Origin: Neodiprion pinetum
Lineage: Eukaryota > Arthropoda > Insecta > Hymenoptera > Diprionidae
DNA length: 64,000 nucleotides
Direction of reading: 5' to 3'
NCBI RefSeq assembly: GCF_021155775.2
Contig: NC_060232.1
Span: forward strand, 29,457,922-29,521,921
Both the position numbers and the translations under genes were made by a program. Numbering within the stretch: position 1 is the first letter of the stretch; each line of letters opens with the position of its first letter. The notes beneath the pieces were generated by a model. It was not told the origin of the DNA and ran no database searches. It was given only the letters and a program-made list of their open reading frames with translations. Shown one piece after another: positions 45,449 through 58,887 of this stretch.

Positions 45449-48400
45449 CCTGAGAGAGGGACGCGTCGATGTTCACTCCAACTCTATAATGTGTTTGATT
45501 TTTTTTTTTAATTAAAACTTTCAGGCAACTCCCAAATTTTCATCAAATTCCAATATACCCTATAGAATCAGTGCGATTTTGCTGAAGTCCATTTTCCTTG
45601 CTCCTATTTTATATTTTTATTTTTTTCTTAATGTTCTTAAAAATTTCTATAAGGGTGAGTAAAACCGGAAATCGTAATTACTTGCCATTATTGATTCGTG
45701 ATACGATACAGCCGGAAAATTGATTTCAGAGTACAGACTTATTGTACGTGTAATTTTAAGTACATACAGCTATGGCCAACCGATCGCTGCTATATTAGCA
45801 ATATCGGTTAAAAATTGTTGTTGATAGCTTGTAAGGTATAATAATACTAAATGAGCAATTTCACTAATAATATGTGTTTTTTATTATCTAGCCTGAGGTT
45901 GGCAATTCGTTAAACCTTAATCCAAATATTCCTGGTGAATGAAAATCGTGCTTTTCAAATTTCATGAATTTACGTCCAGTCATGCTCTCTCAAGTAATAT
46001 GCGGTAAGTGAATCTAAATTCAATAACTACCGATTTCTGTAAAAAATGTTCTATACCAATTATGTTAATTTGATCCGGAGGGTTATAGGTCACGGCGTGA
46101 AACTCGTCGAGTGAGAATGTCGATTTCTAGAAGAGTGCAGATTGCTAGCAGGTATAAATAATGAATGCTGAAAGTATTATGACGCCGGCCTCAATAGAAC
46201 CACGGCGGCAAGAGCTGAGGCTTTTCTTATAATAGTCTGGAGATCGGCGCGCGGCGCTTCCATCTGCTGGCAACGCGGTCAACTGTGATCGAATGCCCCA
46301 GCAATTAAACTGGTACCTACAGCTTTTATTAACGTAAGTAAGTGTACGAAAAAGACAATGCCACATTTATTCTGTACTGAAAAAAAGTAAAAAAAAAAAA
46401 AAGAATCTCGATTGAAGCGGTTGCATATTGACGTAAAAAACTAATTAGACGGGTTTCGTTATCGTAAAATATTTCGACAAAGTGCAAGCTCTGGAGTTGT
46501 TTGTATTATACGTAAAACAATAATTCGAGGAATCAACAAATTTTAGTGCTAAAATAAATACAGCAAGAATTTTCTCTGGATAGCGCAATTTTTTTTTAAG
46601 CATAGCGAAATCGGCCTCTCAATACAGCAGACGCGTTAGTTAAATTTACGAAATTCTAGCACTTGCAAGAAATTTTCTTGCCGTCTATACATTAACACTT
46701 GAATTTTCTGGCCGAGTGGATTATTCATTCCGTGTACGAGTAGACTTCTTTTTTTTTTTTTTTATCAAATTCGCAAACTGGTCATTATAACCGTATAATG
46801 AAAGAAACCCGTATTGTATTTGGAGAATGAACAGAATTTGATATAACGGACACCCCGGGATGAGCCGTGATCGTCACACGGGACGCTGCATCGGAAGAAG
46901 TGGACCGCGATCGCTGCAGTGTCATCCTCAGAAGCAAACTTCTCGTCGGCAAAGATGTTGGGAATCTCCTAATTTGCTACATCGGCATTCCGAGCGCTCC
47001 GCGAGCCGCGTGCTGTTGCTTCTGCTCTCCGTGAGACTCGGCCGTTCGCTTCGCTTCGCTTTGCCCCGTGCTAGCCGGTTGCCAATCTGCCCTCGAAAAA
47101 CATTCGCCGGTATTAGAGCAGATCCTTTTCTCTTTAATTCTGCAACCGCAAGCTGCAGCGTCGATTCAGAGAAGGTTCGATTAGCTGCATATGTCCCCCG
47201 TGATTTTTCAAACCACAAAATGTCCTTCGGAGTCGAACCTTGAACCGTTGGAGAGAAAGAAAAAAAATGTCTTTCGCTGAAAAACGTTGTTCCGCGACGC
47301 TGCAGCCTCTAGTCATAAGTGACGGCGTAATCAGTTATGTATACTATTGCTCTGCTGAAGTTACTTGTAGTTAGAGCAAAACTGCGGCGTCGATCGGCAT
47401 TCACCTCGCGTGTCTCGATGTTCACCGGAACAAAGTAGTTAGTTCTAATCGTTTTGCAAATGGTTCGAGTCGGGTGGAAATTATTGACGAAAGAACTCGA
47501 CGGTTTGCTTCGATTTCCGCCCCGCTGTCTTGGTCTTCTTATGTAGCTTCTCTATATTTTATACGAGATTCCAGCATACTCGTGTAAATAAAATTTATTC
47601 GTCCCTGCATCAAAGTCATAGAAAAACAAGTTACAATAACAGATCAAATGTTGCAGTTTCAGCAGGTAGGCGGTGTCGTACACTTGTCACCGATGAAAAC
47701 GATGCAGCGCCTAATTCTGCAAAACTGCGAAGCGGTTTGCTTGTAAGCGTCGAGTTATTTTATCCTCATAGCTGGTAGCGTATCAGCGTTTGTTCCGTGT
47801 CAGGTTACGGTATATATACATAAAATTTATTTACAGCAATGAATCGCAAGGACCTTTCGAGTGGATAAAAGTCGGGGTTAATGGATGAGGATAAGCTCGA
47901 GGACCGAGCTTCGACTAGCCGTAGAATCGGTGCGTATACGTGCGGATAATGCGGAAGGAAAATCGCGAGCACGGCAGAAGCGCGCCCCGTAAATCTCTAA
48001 TAAAAGCACCCCACGAAGCATATTCTTCAAGCCACGGTCGTCCCATTCATCCTATCCGTGGAGGACGATGGGTGGATGGGTGTAAGCCCTGACCTCTCTC
48101 CAACCTTAATATCGCTGACAAATTTAATGTCGAACTATTAGCAGCGGGGAACCACCCCTGCATTGTCGAGTGGCCACGTGCGCTCTGACTCCCCCACATA
48201 CACTGTGCTTTCGTTTGATGTGCAGCTTCGCGGCCGACGAGAGTTTGGCGAGAGAGAGAGAAAGAAAGAGATAAAGGGGAGTAAAAATAAATTATTCGTA
48301 CGAAGAAAAAAGACGAAGAAAGAGGAGAGAGACGCGTTCGTTATAATCGGTACACATATATACCCACTCAAGCGTTAGCACCGTGTCCGTATTACAATAG

Positions 48401-48957
48401 GGTCGTGTCACGGCCCTCGGGTTTATTGGATTTCCTCGACACCCCAAGTGAGCGTGTGTTATAGTAAATAGTAGCTACACCGACCCCGGTCGTTCCCCAC
48501 CATCCCGAAGACCTGTCGCCGGAATTGCTACCCGGATTAGCCGCCTCTATGCGCTGTTTGAATACAATTTGATACGGTCAAGTGTCGCACTGCAGCGGAT
48601 CAACGCGGTAATTTCCTTTAGTTCCTCACTTGAATGATATACATATATGTATACCTACACGGGACATATTTACCGTGCACCGTATCTTTCACCGGATTAC
48701 CTGAATATGAATGAGCATATGAATAATCTGAGATCAATTGGCATTGTAGTAACGAATAGCAATGGTGTATGTAGTAATGCGGCGTATACAATGTTTCAAA
48801 TTCGACGATACAAGTTAATTGTTATTTAGCTCATAGAATCCAGAAACACATAACTACTGTGTGGTTTTCACCAACGATGAACCGGCGAACGAGGCAAGTT
48901 TCTAGGTAACAATAGTATTTTCGACTAATACTTTGACTATCACGATCACGAGTAGAA
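45449..48957. other. Intergenic DNA downstream of HTATSF1
   Basis: No recognisable gene. A 127-codon plus ORF at 46860-47243 lies in a locally GC-richer stretch but has no domain and no splice-phase support. A short CpG-rich patch is at about 46230-46290. Confidence 0.6.
45511..45516 (+). terminator. Likely HTATSF1 polyadenylation signal
   Basis: ATTAAA, 62 bp past the stop, just after a T-run. A short 3' UTR is plausible; no AATAAA is nearer. Confidence 0.45.
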
Positions 48958-50242
48958 GGTAGGGGAGACCGGTGTCAGTTGTAACAATTTTTACAAAATA
49001 TTTTTTTTTTCCGATTATAGATAATTTCTGACTGATTCTTTTTCTCCCAAATTAATTGACTTTTACTCTTTCTATTTTAATTTTTGTTAGTCCAAAAATA
49101 CGCGCGGTATTATTATTAACAATCGACTTAAGACACTGCCGCACGTGTTACAATTGAAACCTTACCGTTGTCAATTCTAACAGCCTTGCTGTCAATTGTA
49201 TAAACACAGACGCATCACGGGATAATCTTATCGGACAAATTTATTTTCTCTTTATAAACGGTCTTTGAATGTTACTATGACGTCAGTAGCGTATTTTTTT
49301 CTTCTTTATATGGAAGACCAGGGCACGACAGCCCCCCTGATCCGCTAATTATTTTTTGTGTCTTTCGAGCACCGGGTACAAGTTATTTTGATTTATCTCG
49401 AGCAAATTTATCATTATTTTGCCATAATTAACACAAAAATAGGTCCCGAGGCACGACGGACCTCCTTCAAAAAATAACAAAAGTAAATTGTTTTTTGGAA
49501 AATTCCTGAATAGAGTTCGCGTGCCACAATCTCCCCTATCCTTATTTAAAGTAAATGACAACAATTGAACAACAAATAAAAGTATCAGTTAGACAAACAG
49601 TTGTCGCATACGAATAACGCACTACCATTATTGCGAGTGATATGTGTCCATTTTTTACACTCAGTGCATTGGAGTCATTCTTTGTTGCTCTGAGAGTACG
49701 GCTCCAAGCAGATTAAACAAAATGTATCTTCGTCCGAAGACTATCGTTCGATTGATTTACTCGGTTTTTTGATTATTCCTTTCTTCTCGGTGGTCGTGAA
49801 ATTGGATAGGGAATTGCGTAAGGAATGAAAATGGAAAAATCAGTAGGATTGGAACATTATTACAATTGACACTTACGGGAATTTTACATAAACAAACAAA
49901 AATATTGTCCTCCGAATCGTAACCTTCAAATTCTAACCTACATTACTGATAGTCAAAGCATCGATGTAGTTTATATCAATTATAAACAACACTCATGGCT
50001 TACATACAAGAAGCAAACATATTGGAAGGAAAATATTTACTTTCGGATAGAAAAAATAGACAATTGGACGCAGCACGGGGAACATTTGCATAAATTCTGT
50101 GAAACGTTCGTGAACAAAAGCGGGACAGGTATGTATCTCTGTAAATGAGTCCAAATAGTTAGCATATAATCGGCAACATGGCGGAGTAATCTTCACTGTA
50201 ACAATTGACACCCTGTTATAACTGGCACTGGTACCCCCTACG
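48958..50242. mobile_element. GTAGGGG-ended transposon-like element
   Basis: About 1285 bp. The left end GGTAGGGGAGACCGGTGTCA then GTTGTAACA is mirrored at the right end by TGTTATAACTGGCACTGGTA and CCCCCTACG. GTAGAA flanks both sides (48952-48957 and 50243-50248) as a candidate 6-bp target duplication. ACAATTGACA-type words recur inside (about 49148, 49862, 50202). No transposase recognised. Confidence 0.6.
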
Positions 50243-51039
50243 GTAGAAAATGTCTATTACGTCTAAAACGTCTTATTTATTCTTGAAGCTTGATCTTTCA
50301 AGCTTAAGCTTCGGTCTGCATTCAATCTACTTCCGCCTCGATCAGCTAATTCGTGAAAACATTGATAGTATGAGAAATTTTTGTTCCCACCCTCATTAAA
50401 TTTCCTAATCTTCTTCACATATCTTCACGAAGATCAGCGTGTGTGAAAATCTCAACGTCATGCCCCGCTGCATGATTCGGAATACGTCGTGAGCGATTTG
50501 GTTAGATCGTTAGCTCTCATGTATCATTTAAACGCGTGTCCGCGAATCGCGTCCTGGAAGTCCACATAATCCAACAAACAAGATGTGAATCGACACACAA
50601 ATCAGTGCAAGACGTGTAAATGTTATCGAGTCCTGCAACCGTGAAACAGGATCAATCTACTCGAGCATTGCAGAATCAATTAAAATCCCGTCAGTTTCTA
50701 AAATCGGTAAATAATAAAATAAAATTACGCTCAATCGCAGAGCATTTGAAAGAAGTTGCAAAGTACGCTGCAAAGGCTGGGAGATATTGTAGATTTTTAT
50801 AAATGAGGCGACGATGCAAGAGGAACGATTCGATATTATACTTGTCGGAGGAAAGAAACGGGAATAGAAAAAACGAAAAAAAGAAGAAATACCTACGTTG
50901 AAAAATAAGGAAAGAGTAAAAACACAAAAGAACGATTGAAAATTCCGTCTTGGAACGAGAGCGTAAAAGCTCGGCGGTGGAAAATTAAGCTTCCCGAAAC
51001 ACCGCGAAACTGTTAATTAAGACTCATTACCGGGGCCTC
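50243..51039. other. Intergenic DNA, nothing recognised
   Basis: AT-rich sequence without a gene or repeat that I can identify. Confidence 0.6.
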
Positions 51040-52767
51040 TAGAGGAAGATACGGTGCGAGGGTGGGTTAGCCGGGTACCCGCGGTGTAGGAACTTCTTAA
51101 TACCGCGGGGTGCGGAAGGGAGGGAGGGAGGGAGGGCGAGGAGGGGGTGTCGGGTTCATTGTGAGATCAATACGAACTCCTCGTAGGAGTGGCGCGAGGG
51201 TTCCCCGTCCGTTTCCCATTGGCGGTTGAAGAGAGGCCTCCGGATTGGTCGGATTCGGCGCTGCCAGGAGGCGGCACCGACGGAGAGCCCGAGGCGATCT
51301 GGTTCGACCCTCCGCGGGCTCCGTGTGCAGTAAACCCGGTGTTAAAAAGAGGAAGAGAGGATGAACGCCGGTAGAAAAAGACAGCCGGAGGCGAAACGTC
51401 GGGGTGGAGGGGGATGCCAGGCCTCTGGGATTCAGTCTGTGTTTGCCCACCAGAGACACACCACCACCTGCACTGCAGGGTGTACTTTATTCGGGGGGTG
51501 TTAATCCGGCAGTGGAGCAGCAGCAGCAGCACCCACCGCGTGCTCAAGCATTTCCCGGCAAAACGGAAATCCGCCCTTGCAGATCCGATGAACCGATCCC
51601 GATCGCGATCGTTGATCGATAAAACGGTTTCACACACCGTTTAACTTATCGGATTAAATTCGCCGCTCTTTGTCACGCACGGTTTTTTATTTTCATTTTT
51701 TTTTTTATTTTTTTTTGTTCTTTCTATATATTTCCGCGCGGTTTCACCGCACTCCCCGAAGTGTCATCCTCCGAGGTATCCTCGCTAATCCGCCGAACGA
51801 CGCGGAGACAGTGAACCGAGGAGGAACAGCTTCGGACGTCAACGTATGTGTCAGAACGTGAGATTGGATTGTGAGGGCTCCGATTGGCCGAGAGGATCGA
51901 TGCCCGCGGGGCGGAGAAGGGAGTTTGACGTCTTGGTGACAGGTTGAAACTCGGAGCGACGGTCCGCAGGGACTAGCGTCGTGACTCGTGGACCGACTGG
52001 TTCCGACGGGCTGCGCGTCCCAGGAAACCGAATTCGTTCCCCGCGAGGAACGCGTCGCACGCAATCGTTATACCTCGACGATTTCAAGTACAGCCATTGC
52101 GATCGTCGGTGCTGCTGAGATTTATCGCGTACGTCGGTCTTCAGTGTCGTAACCACGTGGAAAGTTTCTCTCGTAATCGTCGACACACGACTTTATCCTT
52201 AAGTTTCCTTCGATCGCGTGAGAACTGACAACGAATCCGGCCAATGACTGCGCCACTACGTTCCTGTGTTTGAAATTGTGATAAAACGGATTACCCGCGG
52301 GTTAATTGTGAATTAAAATACGTCAAGTTACACGATACACTCGTCAACGGTACACCTATATTTTAATACCACAAAACAACATCGACAGTGCAAGTGTGAA
52401 AATTTCATCGAAAGTGTAACGTTTTTTTTTGTTTTTTTTTTTGTTTTTTATGCTTTTTACCCTTTCATTTCTTTCTCTTTTAATCGAGGAACGGAGTCAT
52501 GCGTTAATCGCCGCTAACTCCTATCCGCACCAATCACTGGCGAGGAGCAACGAGAACCAGCCGCGTCCGCTCGGCTTGTAAAACCGGCGCGGTCATCCCG
52601 GGGCGAATAAGCTCGGAGTCAGGTTGCTAAAGAGAGATTTTTGGAAATCGGCAACCATAACGAGCGTCGACGGGGTAAACGGGGCCAACGGGGCTTTGAA
52701 TAGTGGTGCGACGTTCAGCTACGCGGGTCGCCAGGCCGGCTCGGGGGGGCCGGGCCCGGGTGGAGTG
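51040..52767 (+). promoter_or_regulatory. GC/CpG-rich promoter and 5' UTR region of vestigial
   Basis: Base composition shifts sharply to GC- and CpG-rich from about 51040, unlike the AT-rich DNA around it, and stays so into the vg exon. It probably holds the vg promoter and 5' UTR; a TATATATTT-like word lies near 51726. Long ORFs on both strands here (for example 51167-51637 minus) reflect the composition and show no domain. A candidate Su(H) site is at 52217-52225. Confidence 0.55.
51118..51136 (+). promoter_or_regulatory. G-quadruplex motif upstream of vestigial
   Basis: Five GGG runs separated by single A residues, followed by GAGGAGGGGG. One-base loops favour a stable parallel quadruplex. 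It lies about 1.65 kb upstream of the vg ATG at the start of the GC-rich block. Confidence 0.6.
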
Positions 52768-53001
52768 ATGAGCTGCCCCGAGGTCATGTACCAGGCCTAC
52801 TATCCGTACCTGTATCAGCGGGCCCCGCCGCCCCCGCACCCGAGCCACCCCCATGCCGTAACCCACCCCCATGCCCAGGGCCACGCCGGCCCCCATACCG
52901 CCCACGCCGCGCACGCCGCACATCCGGCTCATCACAGTCCTGCGAGACCCGCGCCCTTTCAACCCTTTTCCACGGCCTCTGCCACCCACCAGTACGACAG
53001 G
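52768..53001 (+). CDS. vg: vestigial (vg), first coding exon
   Basis: Vestigial is a nuclear transcription cofactor that pairs with Scalloped/TEAD to specify wing identity. The exon encodes MSCPEVMYQAYYPYLYQRA, matching the conserved start of insect Vestigial (SCPEVMYxAYYPYLYxR), then a His/Pro/Ala-rich stretch (HPSHPHAVTHPHAQGHAGPH), then PFQPFSTASATHQYDR. Length is 78 codons, ending in phase 0 at donor GTGAGT (53002). The first ATG in this frame is at 52768. The frame is open upstream to a TAA at 52579 but has no ATG, so 52768 is the start. The Scalloped-interaction (TDU) domain would be in later exons outside the window. Confidence 0.9.
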
Positions 53002-55784
53002 GTGAGTAATCATGGTTTTATCTTTCGTACGCTGGATGGTTTGTCATCGCAACGCTACGCGGCGTTGCGGAAATTCCGGTTTTCATCTCGGTGCCTTACG
53101 GATATACTCGCGTACTTTGACATTATGTCGGCAAGTGGTTGCAGTTTCGTGCTTAATTGGTCCGTGTAAACATTTGTTTTGAAGCAATGAACCGCATCTG
53201 GGTTTAGTAATTGATTCTCTATCGGACAATTTGATCAAAGTTCGATTTTGGTCGTAAATTTTCTAATCGAAGACATTAAAAGTTAAATTAACGTGGTCGC
53301 AAACGGTGCACAAATGCTACCCTTTTTTAATGTCGCAACCCTTTTAAAACGTCGAAAAATGATTCTACACCAACGGCTGCTGATCGTGATCTCGTAATTA
53401 CTACCGCGATTGATCATATTGACGATCGGACTGCAGCTTGTAAAAATTTGCGAGCATAGATTATACGTTCCTTTGCCAATTTGCGTAGGTACAAGCAAAG
53501 TACCGGTACTTGTACCTTGCATTGTCTCACGATTGTGTTTATCACAGTTCCTTGTTTTTCCACCAGAATTTCATCAGGTAGAATGTTGAAATAGTATAAA
53601 AAATTGTTCCAATCGTTGAGACCATCAAAGATGAGGGAAATTCCGCTTCTTGAATAAAATACCAGACATATCTCTTCAATAACTTACTTATGTGTTAATA
53701 TTTACGTTCCTTTCGTTGCGGAAACGGACGATACGTATACAACTGCAATCACTCTATTTGTGCGGTATGTATCTTGGCTTAAATATGCCAAGATACGATC
53801 GACGATACAATTCTCACCATAAAGTAAAACATTACAAACATGAATAAGTAAACTGCAGTTGTGGGTGGGATACAGTCTTTTTGGACATAAAAATTCCCTG
53901 CAGTTTACAGTTGTCACGATGTGTAGCTAAAAAGTTTGGGCCGCTGTAGATCTCGGCGACACAGACTTTTGAGAGACGGACACTGGCTGGTGCTAGAAAT
54001 ATAATAAGGTCGGTCCCTAATCCGATTAGCACTTGACGTGGAAAAATCGAACACAAAGGACTAGGGATCCTCGGTGGACAGGTATACAACGGGATTATGA
54101 CACCTCCTAATGATCATCCATTCGGATCTCCTCTAATACCCCAGGTAAACACCGTATACCTGCAGCGTTAAGCTCCGACCAGATCGATAGGGGGTGTTTA
54201 ATCGCGTTAAAAGACTCGTGTTACTTTACCCGCGGACAAGTTTGTCGTAACATCGTAACTCACTGCGTCTACCGCTGTTCGTCCGCGCCTCCATATTTAT
54301 TTCCGCGATGTCACTTTGGTCTGACTCGAGTTGACTTGTCGCTGTTTGATAACCGTCCGAAGTACTGGAAAATTACTCAACCCGGCTAGGCTAATTCGGA
54401 CCCGGCGAACGAAAGTGGAAATTCTTTATTCCAAGTCGCGTTGCTCATCCTGAAATAGTTTTCTTCGTCTTTCGAGGGTCCCTCCGACCATTGTGTCATT
54501 TTAATCTGTCTGGTAGGAGGTCGGGCGTGCCTCGAGTACCTTACTCGCGTTTGCCTCGCGGTGTGTCGAGTGTTATTTTGCCGGCAACCGCCTTCGTGCT
54601 TGGGTATATATTATAATGCTCGCACTTTTGCGTCGTCGCCAAATCCTCGCTGTTTCTCTCACACGAGTTTTTATCTCCGGTATAACGTTTCGTTTCTTAT
54701 TTCAATTTCCTCGTTCCTTGGTGTCTTTTTACTTTGTTTCTCCCGACACCCGTTGAATAACTCCCTCGTCGCCTCTTTGCGCGTCGAGCCGTCTAGGTAT
54801 ATAACTTTCTCTCCCTCTTTCTTTTTCTACTCTTTCACCCTTATGATTTACGCCCACGCCTGTGCGGTTTAGTGAACGTTTAGCGAGGCCGGCTAACGCG
54901 GTGATGAACTAAAACCGTCTCCTCGTCCCTTTGAGCAACCGAATGAACGACGTGAAAGTGACAGCGGACGATGTGTCGTCGCTTTGGATAGGCTGTAACG
55001 CGCACAGATTTTTACTCTCTTGCTTTTTATACTCATTTTGGTTAACGAGGTTCTCGGTTTTAACGTAACGGAGTCGTTATATCACGCGACAGGGTATGAT
55101 TTAATTACAAACCCCTTCAATCGAGTACTTCGATTCCTTTTACATCGATGAAAACAAATTTTTCAACGTCCGTATAACGCTCCCCATGACTTGATTCTGC
55201 ATCACTTTTTCAAATGTCGGCCGACCATTGAACGCAAAAACTTATCGCTTGTACTTTCCGTGCGTAGTGGAAAATCTTTCTTCGGTGCAGTTTTTCGACG
55301 AGTTTTCAACATTTTCTGCAGCCACGGCAATTAATCTTGGAAGTATGGATCAGTGCAGTCCGTGATTCCGGGGAAATAAAGAAATTTCGAAATAGAATAA
55401 AGGTCGTGTCTCGCAACGGTGGCCGGTGCAGATGCTGAGGTTCGCATCAGGGGTCCTTCGAACGCCCGTGGCGCGACCTTCGGGAGGTATAATAAAAAGA
55501 GTGAGACCGATAATAATTATTTTATGGGTATACGGAAGAATACAGAATGTAGGTAAGCGTATAAGCGCGCAACTTGTTGCAGCCTTTCGTACATGCAGTT
55601 AATTAACAAGCCATGGCACTTATTGCTGTTAATGCCACAATATCTAATGATATTCGAAATGGACTGTATTAGATGTGTACACCGCACTCCGAACTATTGT
55701 CATCGAGGTGATTATCGACCTAATTAAACACAAAGAAAAACAACGCTAATTATTTTTAATTACGTCGTTAGGTCGTAATTTTCG

Positions 55785-55808
55785 TATGTATATATATATA
55801 TATATATG
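55785..55808. repeat. TA microsatellite
   Basis: TATATA run of about 20 bp in the vg intron. Confidence 0.8.
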
Positions 55809-58800
55809 TAAGACAGATGCAGTATAATAGGAAAAGTCGGTTGACGTTCACGTCACTCGCCATAAACTACCTGATTACCATTTACGAGGTATCTGGAGGG
55901 GGGTTCATTGATATCATGCCAGCCAGCTTGTACATCTGTATAAAGTCACATTAGACTCGTCATTCGATCGCCCAAAACGAACCTGCGTACAGCGTGAATT
56001 TAAAATTAACCCATCCCTCCGAACGAACCCTCAGTTCTCACGGGACAAAAGACACAACGGAACCGATATGTTCGAGGCTCAGCTGTGATGTGACGTCGAA
56101 GACGATCGGCTCGTTCGGCTCGTTCGGCTCCCGGCGACGAGTTACGGAACAGTGATAAAATTTTTTCCATCGCAGAGGCTGTAGCCCGGGCCCTCTACGT
56201 GCGCACGTGAACGCTGCACACGTGTACGTACATGCATACGTCTTGTTTCGTCCTTCCTCGAGGCGCTTGACGGATGTCTTGTCCCCCTGAACAGTGACGA
56301 CAGATATCTCGTGCTGCGGGGGCCGCAGGTTAAGCGGTTAGGGGGAAAAAAACGGAGTCGGAACTTAGGCATCATGGACTACTTAGGCCAGGCGTTGGCA
56401 AAAAAGGCCCGGCGCGGCGACGAAAAGGAAAATGAGTGATAAAAAGAGGCGCGGGAATAAGGAAAAAAGGAATTACGTATATATCAGTCAACCAGCCGTA
56501 ACGTCCTTCGCCAGACGCGTCCGTGAACCTGCGGCACAACTCGGTGCAGGATACGCTGCGAAGACACAATAAACTCATAAACGTTTTAGTGGCGTCCTAA
56601 AACCGGGAACCGCCGCCTGCACCGATGACTTTCAACCGTGAGTTCCACAAATGCAGCCTGATGTCTAGCTGCATCGGCGCTCGGCGATGTCCGAGAGATA
56701 AGCTCGCGGCGAGTATCCAGGCTATAATACTAGCGTCCTCGGGAACCGGGAGCTGAGGGACAGCTGACCGCGCTGCAGGACACGGCGCGGTTAAAACGCG
56801 CCAAGAGAACCGGCTGCGGATCACCTGAGGATCGAGGAGTCCGAGTATTATACCGGGCCATGGACTAACGGGGAACGCGACGCTGCAAGAAGAACCAGCT
56901 ATCCTTCATTAGCACTGCTCGACGTGATTCCGATGCTCGTTACAGCCGCAAACCGGCAACCCGCGCTCTTCTTTTGACTCCATGGTTCACGGATTTTATA
57001 CCTCGACGTGGAATACCTAGATTCAGCTGTGAGAAAATAAGCGCCAATGAGCTACGGGGCTTCGTATAATACAAAAGGAGATCCTTCCGTTCGCCGAGTT
57101 CGGCTTTGGTCGACGAAATAATCGGGCGATCCGGAGCAACAAAATCGATCGAAATGCGGGAAATTTCCCTTGGACGCATTTTTCTAATCGCAAACTGATG
57201 AAATTTTAAACGATACCTAATTTTTTCCCCGAGAACAATGTCTGTACGATTCCAGTATCGAACGGTTCAATCCAAGAAGAGGACAAAACATATGGTAACC
57301 TTATTCCAAATATATTCTGCAGTTTGAATATGGAACCGACCGGCAAATATCGAAGAAACGGGACAACAACTAGTCGACCCATTCTTCTCCATCCATCCCA
57401 TCGATTGCACCCTCTCGTTTCGGTGATCATTTCAGTGGATTTACTCACTACCTACGTCTCTATGAACGCGTGGTATTATCCCAAAGCTCGTAAACGCGGA
57501 GGCTAGGATGGCCAGGTATTCAACAGCAGCCGGAGGATCTCCGAGTATCTCGTCAATTAATGAACCTATGTCGTCGCGAAGACCACCCCGACGGTACACG
57601 CGGGGTACATGCACCCTGAGATAGTCTATTCCCTTCCCTCAGGAATAGACGAGATCGTAATGCCCGAAGGACCAGCTTCTGGCTCCCGACTCGAATCCTC
57701 GGATCTCCGTCCTCAGCTCCCTTGGGACTTGAGTTTGGGCATTTTTCGAGCTCAAACGGCACCGCGTTTACCTGAGCAAGTTTTACGATCGCCGCTCCGA
57801 GGTGGCGATGTGTCCCCGCATTATCGTCAAGGCGGGATCTGGACTCCGAAGTCCTGCGTCTTCGCTTCTTACCTTTCCTCCTACGTTCTCCGGCTTCTTT
57901 TTAGAAGGAAAAACAAGCCGTTATACGCCACGCGGGCAATACCTTTATACGTCACGTTCGGGTGACGCTTGTACACTCAACGCTTGTCTTCGTGTCTTCG
58001 GTTATAAATTTCAATGAAGAACTTGATTGAATTTCCCTACCGAAGGTATACGACCGTTGTCGCGAGGCATCCCGCGACTCGTGCGACTTTACACTCGATC
58101 CCATTGCAGGTGATAAATTTTATCAGAGAACGATCGAAACCAAGTTTCAGTTGCGTAGACGTGGTCGTTCATTGCGGATCACTTGTACGAGGATCACTTT
58201 GAACGAGCTAGAAAATTCATCGTACACATAATCGCACCGATATTAGCGACTTGCATTTTTATGTCAATAAATTTTTTGGGATCTGTGAATCTGCGGTAGA
58301 GAAAAAAAAGTTTAAACTCGAATTCTCGAGGGTTGGGTGGAAAGTTCGTTTCATTCCGACATAGAGTTAGCAATCTTTGATGCTGGCGCGGGTAGTTATA
58401 ATAATATTATCTCAGAGTAGTATATTTCACGGTGTGAATTCGTAACGCCGAGATAGGTGACGAAAGTTTCGTATATATAGGCGTTGAAAAAAGCGCGAGC
58501 TCTGGCTCCGCGAGGGGGAAAAAGTAAAGATGGTTTCCAAGTCTGCATATAGGTATAGTACTATACGGCAGAGAAGATCAGAGCAGAGCTGAATCGTCGA
58601 GGGAATAAATTATAACCCCTGTCTTTCTTTTTGTCACTTCACATGGCCGTAGCTCGTCTTTTTTACTTTCCTAGCTTCCTACATAAATTAAACAACGACG
58701 TGTTCGTTTCGCCGCTCCCCTCTCCCTGTAATCCCCTGCCCCTGTCACGCGGCATGTCGAGAGTTGTAACCGATAGAAAATTCGTACGCATGCGCCAACG

Positions 58801-58887
58801 AGCTTGTCAATATTACGCCATATGTGAGTTCCTGCGTTGTTCGTTAATATAGGTATACTATGATCTCCTCGGGATGCGGGATGCTTA

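Noticed and set aside
46860..47243. 127-codon plus-strand ORF downstream of HTATSF1
   Set aside because: Arg/Ser-rich reading of a GC-rich stretch with an overlapping antisense ORF and no domain.
51167..51637. 156-codon minus-strand ORF upstream of vg
   Set aside because: The GC-rich block keeps several frames open on both strands at once. No domain or conserved motif.
52627..53013. 128-codon minus-strand ORF over the vg exon
   Set aside because: Antisense shadow of the vestigial exon.
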